Positions 6,434 to 7,218 of a stretch of 7,218 nt of DNA are shown here, piece after piece. Source of the stretch: an uncultured Eubacteriales bacterium (GTDB lineage: Bacteria > Bacillota > Clostridia > Monoglobales > Monoglobaceae); contig USLC01000034.1 of assembly GCA_900555375.1 (NCBI GenBank), positions 1 to 7,218 of the forward strand, read 5' to 3'. The notes under the pieces were generated by a model that saw only the letters and a list, made by a program, of their open reading frames with translations, ran no database searches and had not been told where the DNA came from. The number at the start of each line of letters is the position of its first letter. Within the stretch, counting starts at the first letter, position 1. The translations under genes and the position numbers were made by a program.

Positions 6434-6461
6434 CCTTTGTAAACTCATTGTTTCTACTAAT

Positions 6462-6479
6462 TTTTACCACAATTTTACC
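6462..6479 (-). repeat. Direct repeat upstream of the SH3 gene promoter, possible operator
   Basis: TTTTACC occurs at 6462-6468 and 6473-6479 on the + strand (GGTAAAA on the - strand), an 11-bp period and so on the same helix face. It lies about 30-45 bp upstream of the -35. OmpR-type response regulators often use such spaced repeats; the assignment is inference. The surrounding spacer (6434-6520) is A/T-rich and also holds a 12-bp palindrome at 6483-6494. No clear ridA terminator is seen. Confidence 0.25.
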
Positions 6480-6520
6480 GAGAAAATTAATTTTACATTT
6501 ATTCTACAGGATTCGACTAT

Positions 6521-6898
6521 TTATTTCGCAACAATCGCCTCAATCTCAATCAGAACATCTTTTGGCAGTCTTGCTACTTCCACGCAGGAACGTGCCGGGC
6601 AGTCTCCCGTAAAAAAGCGGGAATAAATTTCATTTACCTTGGCAAAATCATTCATATCTTTAATGAATACAACTGTTTTAATCGTGTCCTCAATTTTTGC
6701 ACCACTTGCTTCAATCAGCGCCTTCAGATTACCGATTGCCTGCTCCGCCTGTTTTTCAATACCGCCTTCAACCAATTCACCGGTCTCCGGAATAATCGGG
6801 ATCACACCTGATGTAAATACAAGACCATTTACCTCTACTGCCTGAGAATAAGGACCAATTGCCGCTGGTGCCTTATCTGTTGAAATAATTTTCTTCAT
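6521..6898 (-). CDS. ridA: RidA family 2-iminobutanoate/2-iminopropanoate deaminase
   Basis: A 125-residue RidA (YjgF/YER057c/UK114) protein. The family hydrolyses reactive enamine/imine intermediates released by PLP enzymes such as threonine dehydratase, giving 2-oxoacids and ammonia, and acts as a cytoplasmic homotrimer. Family hallmarks: GPYSQAV (15-21, with Tyr17), SGVIPI (30-35), the C-terminal signature CPARSCVEVARLPKD with Arg103 (equivalent to catalytic Arg105 of E. coli RidA), and Glu118/Glu120 in LIEIEAI. The start at ATG 6898 is chosen because orthologues begin MKKIIST; an in-frame TTG at 6910 directly touches the AAAGG motif (6915-6911) and is unsuitable. The ribosome binding site is weak and 12 nt away. 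The gene is divergent from the thioesterase gene (127-bp gap). Codon use matches the SH3 gene (no ATA Ile codon), so it belongs to the right-hand segment. Confidence 0.95.
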   Translation of the reverse strand: MKKIISTDKAPAAIGPYSQAVEVNGLVFTSGVIPIIPETGELVEGGIEKQAEQAIGNLKALIEASGAKIEDTIKTVVFIKDMNDFAKVNEIYSRFFTGDCPARSCVEVARLPKDVLIEIEAIVAK

Positions 6899-6927
6899 AT
6901 TAAAACACAACCTTTCTATTCATTGTT

Positions 6928-6955
6928 TTCATAGCTGATATTACCACATTTTCAA
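6928..6955 (-). promoter_or_regulatory. Possible ridA promoter
   Basis: On the - strand, TTGAAA (6955-6950) and TATGAA (6933-6928) are separated by 16 bp. The -35 is one base from consensus, the -10 is mediocre, and an alternative TAATAT lies between them. The leader to ATG 6898 would be about 20-25 nt. Confidence 0.35.
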
Positions 6956-6966
6956 AAAAAATTCAC

Positions 6967-6995
6967 TAGTTTTTTTCGGGTAAGGGTAGTATAAT
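6967..6995 (+). promoter_or_regulatory. Probable promoter of the thioesterase gene
   Basis: A perfect -10, TATAAT, lies at 6990-6995, 30 bp before the start codon. At 17-bp spacing the -35 position (6967-6972) reads TAGTTT, a poor match, so the promoter may be weak or activator-dependent. It faces away from the ridA promoter within the same gap. Confidence 0.5.
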
Positions 6996-7010
6996 GAAAC
7001 TGTTTGAACG

Positions 7011-7018
7011 AAGGGAGG
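7011..7018 (+). promoter_or_regulatory. Ribosome binding site of the thioesterase gene
   Basis: AAGGGAGG, 7 nt before ATG 7026, is a strong Shine-Dalgarno match and fixes this start. Confidence 0.8.
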
Positions 7019-7025
7019 AAATCGC

Positions 7026-7218
7026 ATGTATTCCTATCATGATAGAGTATCTTACAGCAGAATTGATAAGGACGGACTGCTCGGTGTCTCCGATACCGTA
7101 AATGCAATGCAGGACTGCTGCCTGTTTCACAGCGAGGACGTCGGACATTCTGCCTTAGATTTATTAAAGAAAAACCGCGCTTGGTTAGTGAGCGCATGGC
7201 ATGTTGTATTCAAACGCC
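7026..7218 (+). CDS. Probable acyl-ACP thioesterase, N-terminal 64 codons (cut by window end)
   Basis: Opens at ATG 7026 behind a strong ribosome binding site and remains open to the last base. The visible part reads MYSYHDRVSYSRIDKDG, then TVNAMQDCCLFHSEDVG, then AWLVSAWHVVFKR. This resembles the start of clostridial acyl-ACP thioesterases (FatA/FatB-like hotdog fold): a strand with an S-x-x-D turn, the long helix with MQD...HSEDVG, and the next strand beginning AWL. Family members release fatty acids from acyl carrier protein in the cytoplasm. A 4-hydroxybenzoyl-CoA-thioesterase-like hotdog protein is the main alternative. The catalytic residues lie beyond the window, so activity cannot be judged. 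It is divergent from ridA with no obvious functional link. Confidence 0.72.
   Translation, partial: MYSYHDRVSYSRIDKDGLLGVSDTVNAMQDCCLFHSEDVGHSALDLLKKNRAWLVSAWHVVFKR

Overview
The window is bacterial, Gram-positive (Firmicutes/Clostridia) DNA. It is gene-dense and appears to be two unrelated pieces joined near position 5515. The left piece (1 to about 5515) carries five genes on the + strand: the 3' part of a surface-anchored SLH plus M13 zinc metallopeptidase, a D-2-hydroxyacid dehydrogenase, a dCMP deaminase, dxr of the MEP isoprenoid pathway, and the first third of the site-2 protease gene rseP. Spacings are short (17 to 63 bp) and no clear promoter or T-tract terminator is visible between genes, so they could be read as one transcript. 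SLH repeats, strong AGGAGG-type ribosome binding sites and the dxr-rseP pair suggest a Clostridia member, possibly Oscillospiraceae-like (inference).

The right piece (about 5515 to 7218) carries a secreted double-SH3 protein (- strand, C-terminus missing), ridA (- strand), and the start of a probable acyl-ACP thioesterase gene (+ strand, cut by the window end). ridA and the thioesterase gene are divergent around a 127 bp gap. The SH3 gene has its own near-consensus promoter. The gene content resembles Lachnospiraceae (inference).

The main observation is the join. rseP and the SH3 gene run tail to tail and both lose their expected C-terminal domains at the same spot, each reading on into the antisense of the other. 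Codon use also switches there: the Ile codon ATA is used for about 11 of 18 Ile in the rseP fragment, but about once in roughly 30 Ile codons across the SH3 gene and ridA. A chimeric metagenome or amplification contig explains this best. A real recombination is possible but less likely.

I found no tRNA or rRNA, CRISPR array, insertion sequence or defence system, and no gene-free stretch over 300 bases. Secondary observations are a strong 10-bp hairpin inside the start of the dehydrogenase gene, a WalR-box-like site beside the SH3 gene promoter, an altered zinc motif in the dCMP deaminase, and dxr without its usual upstream neighbours.
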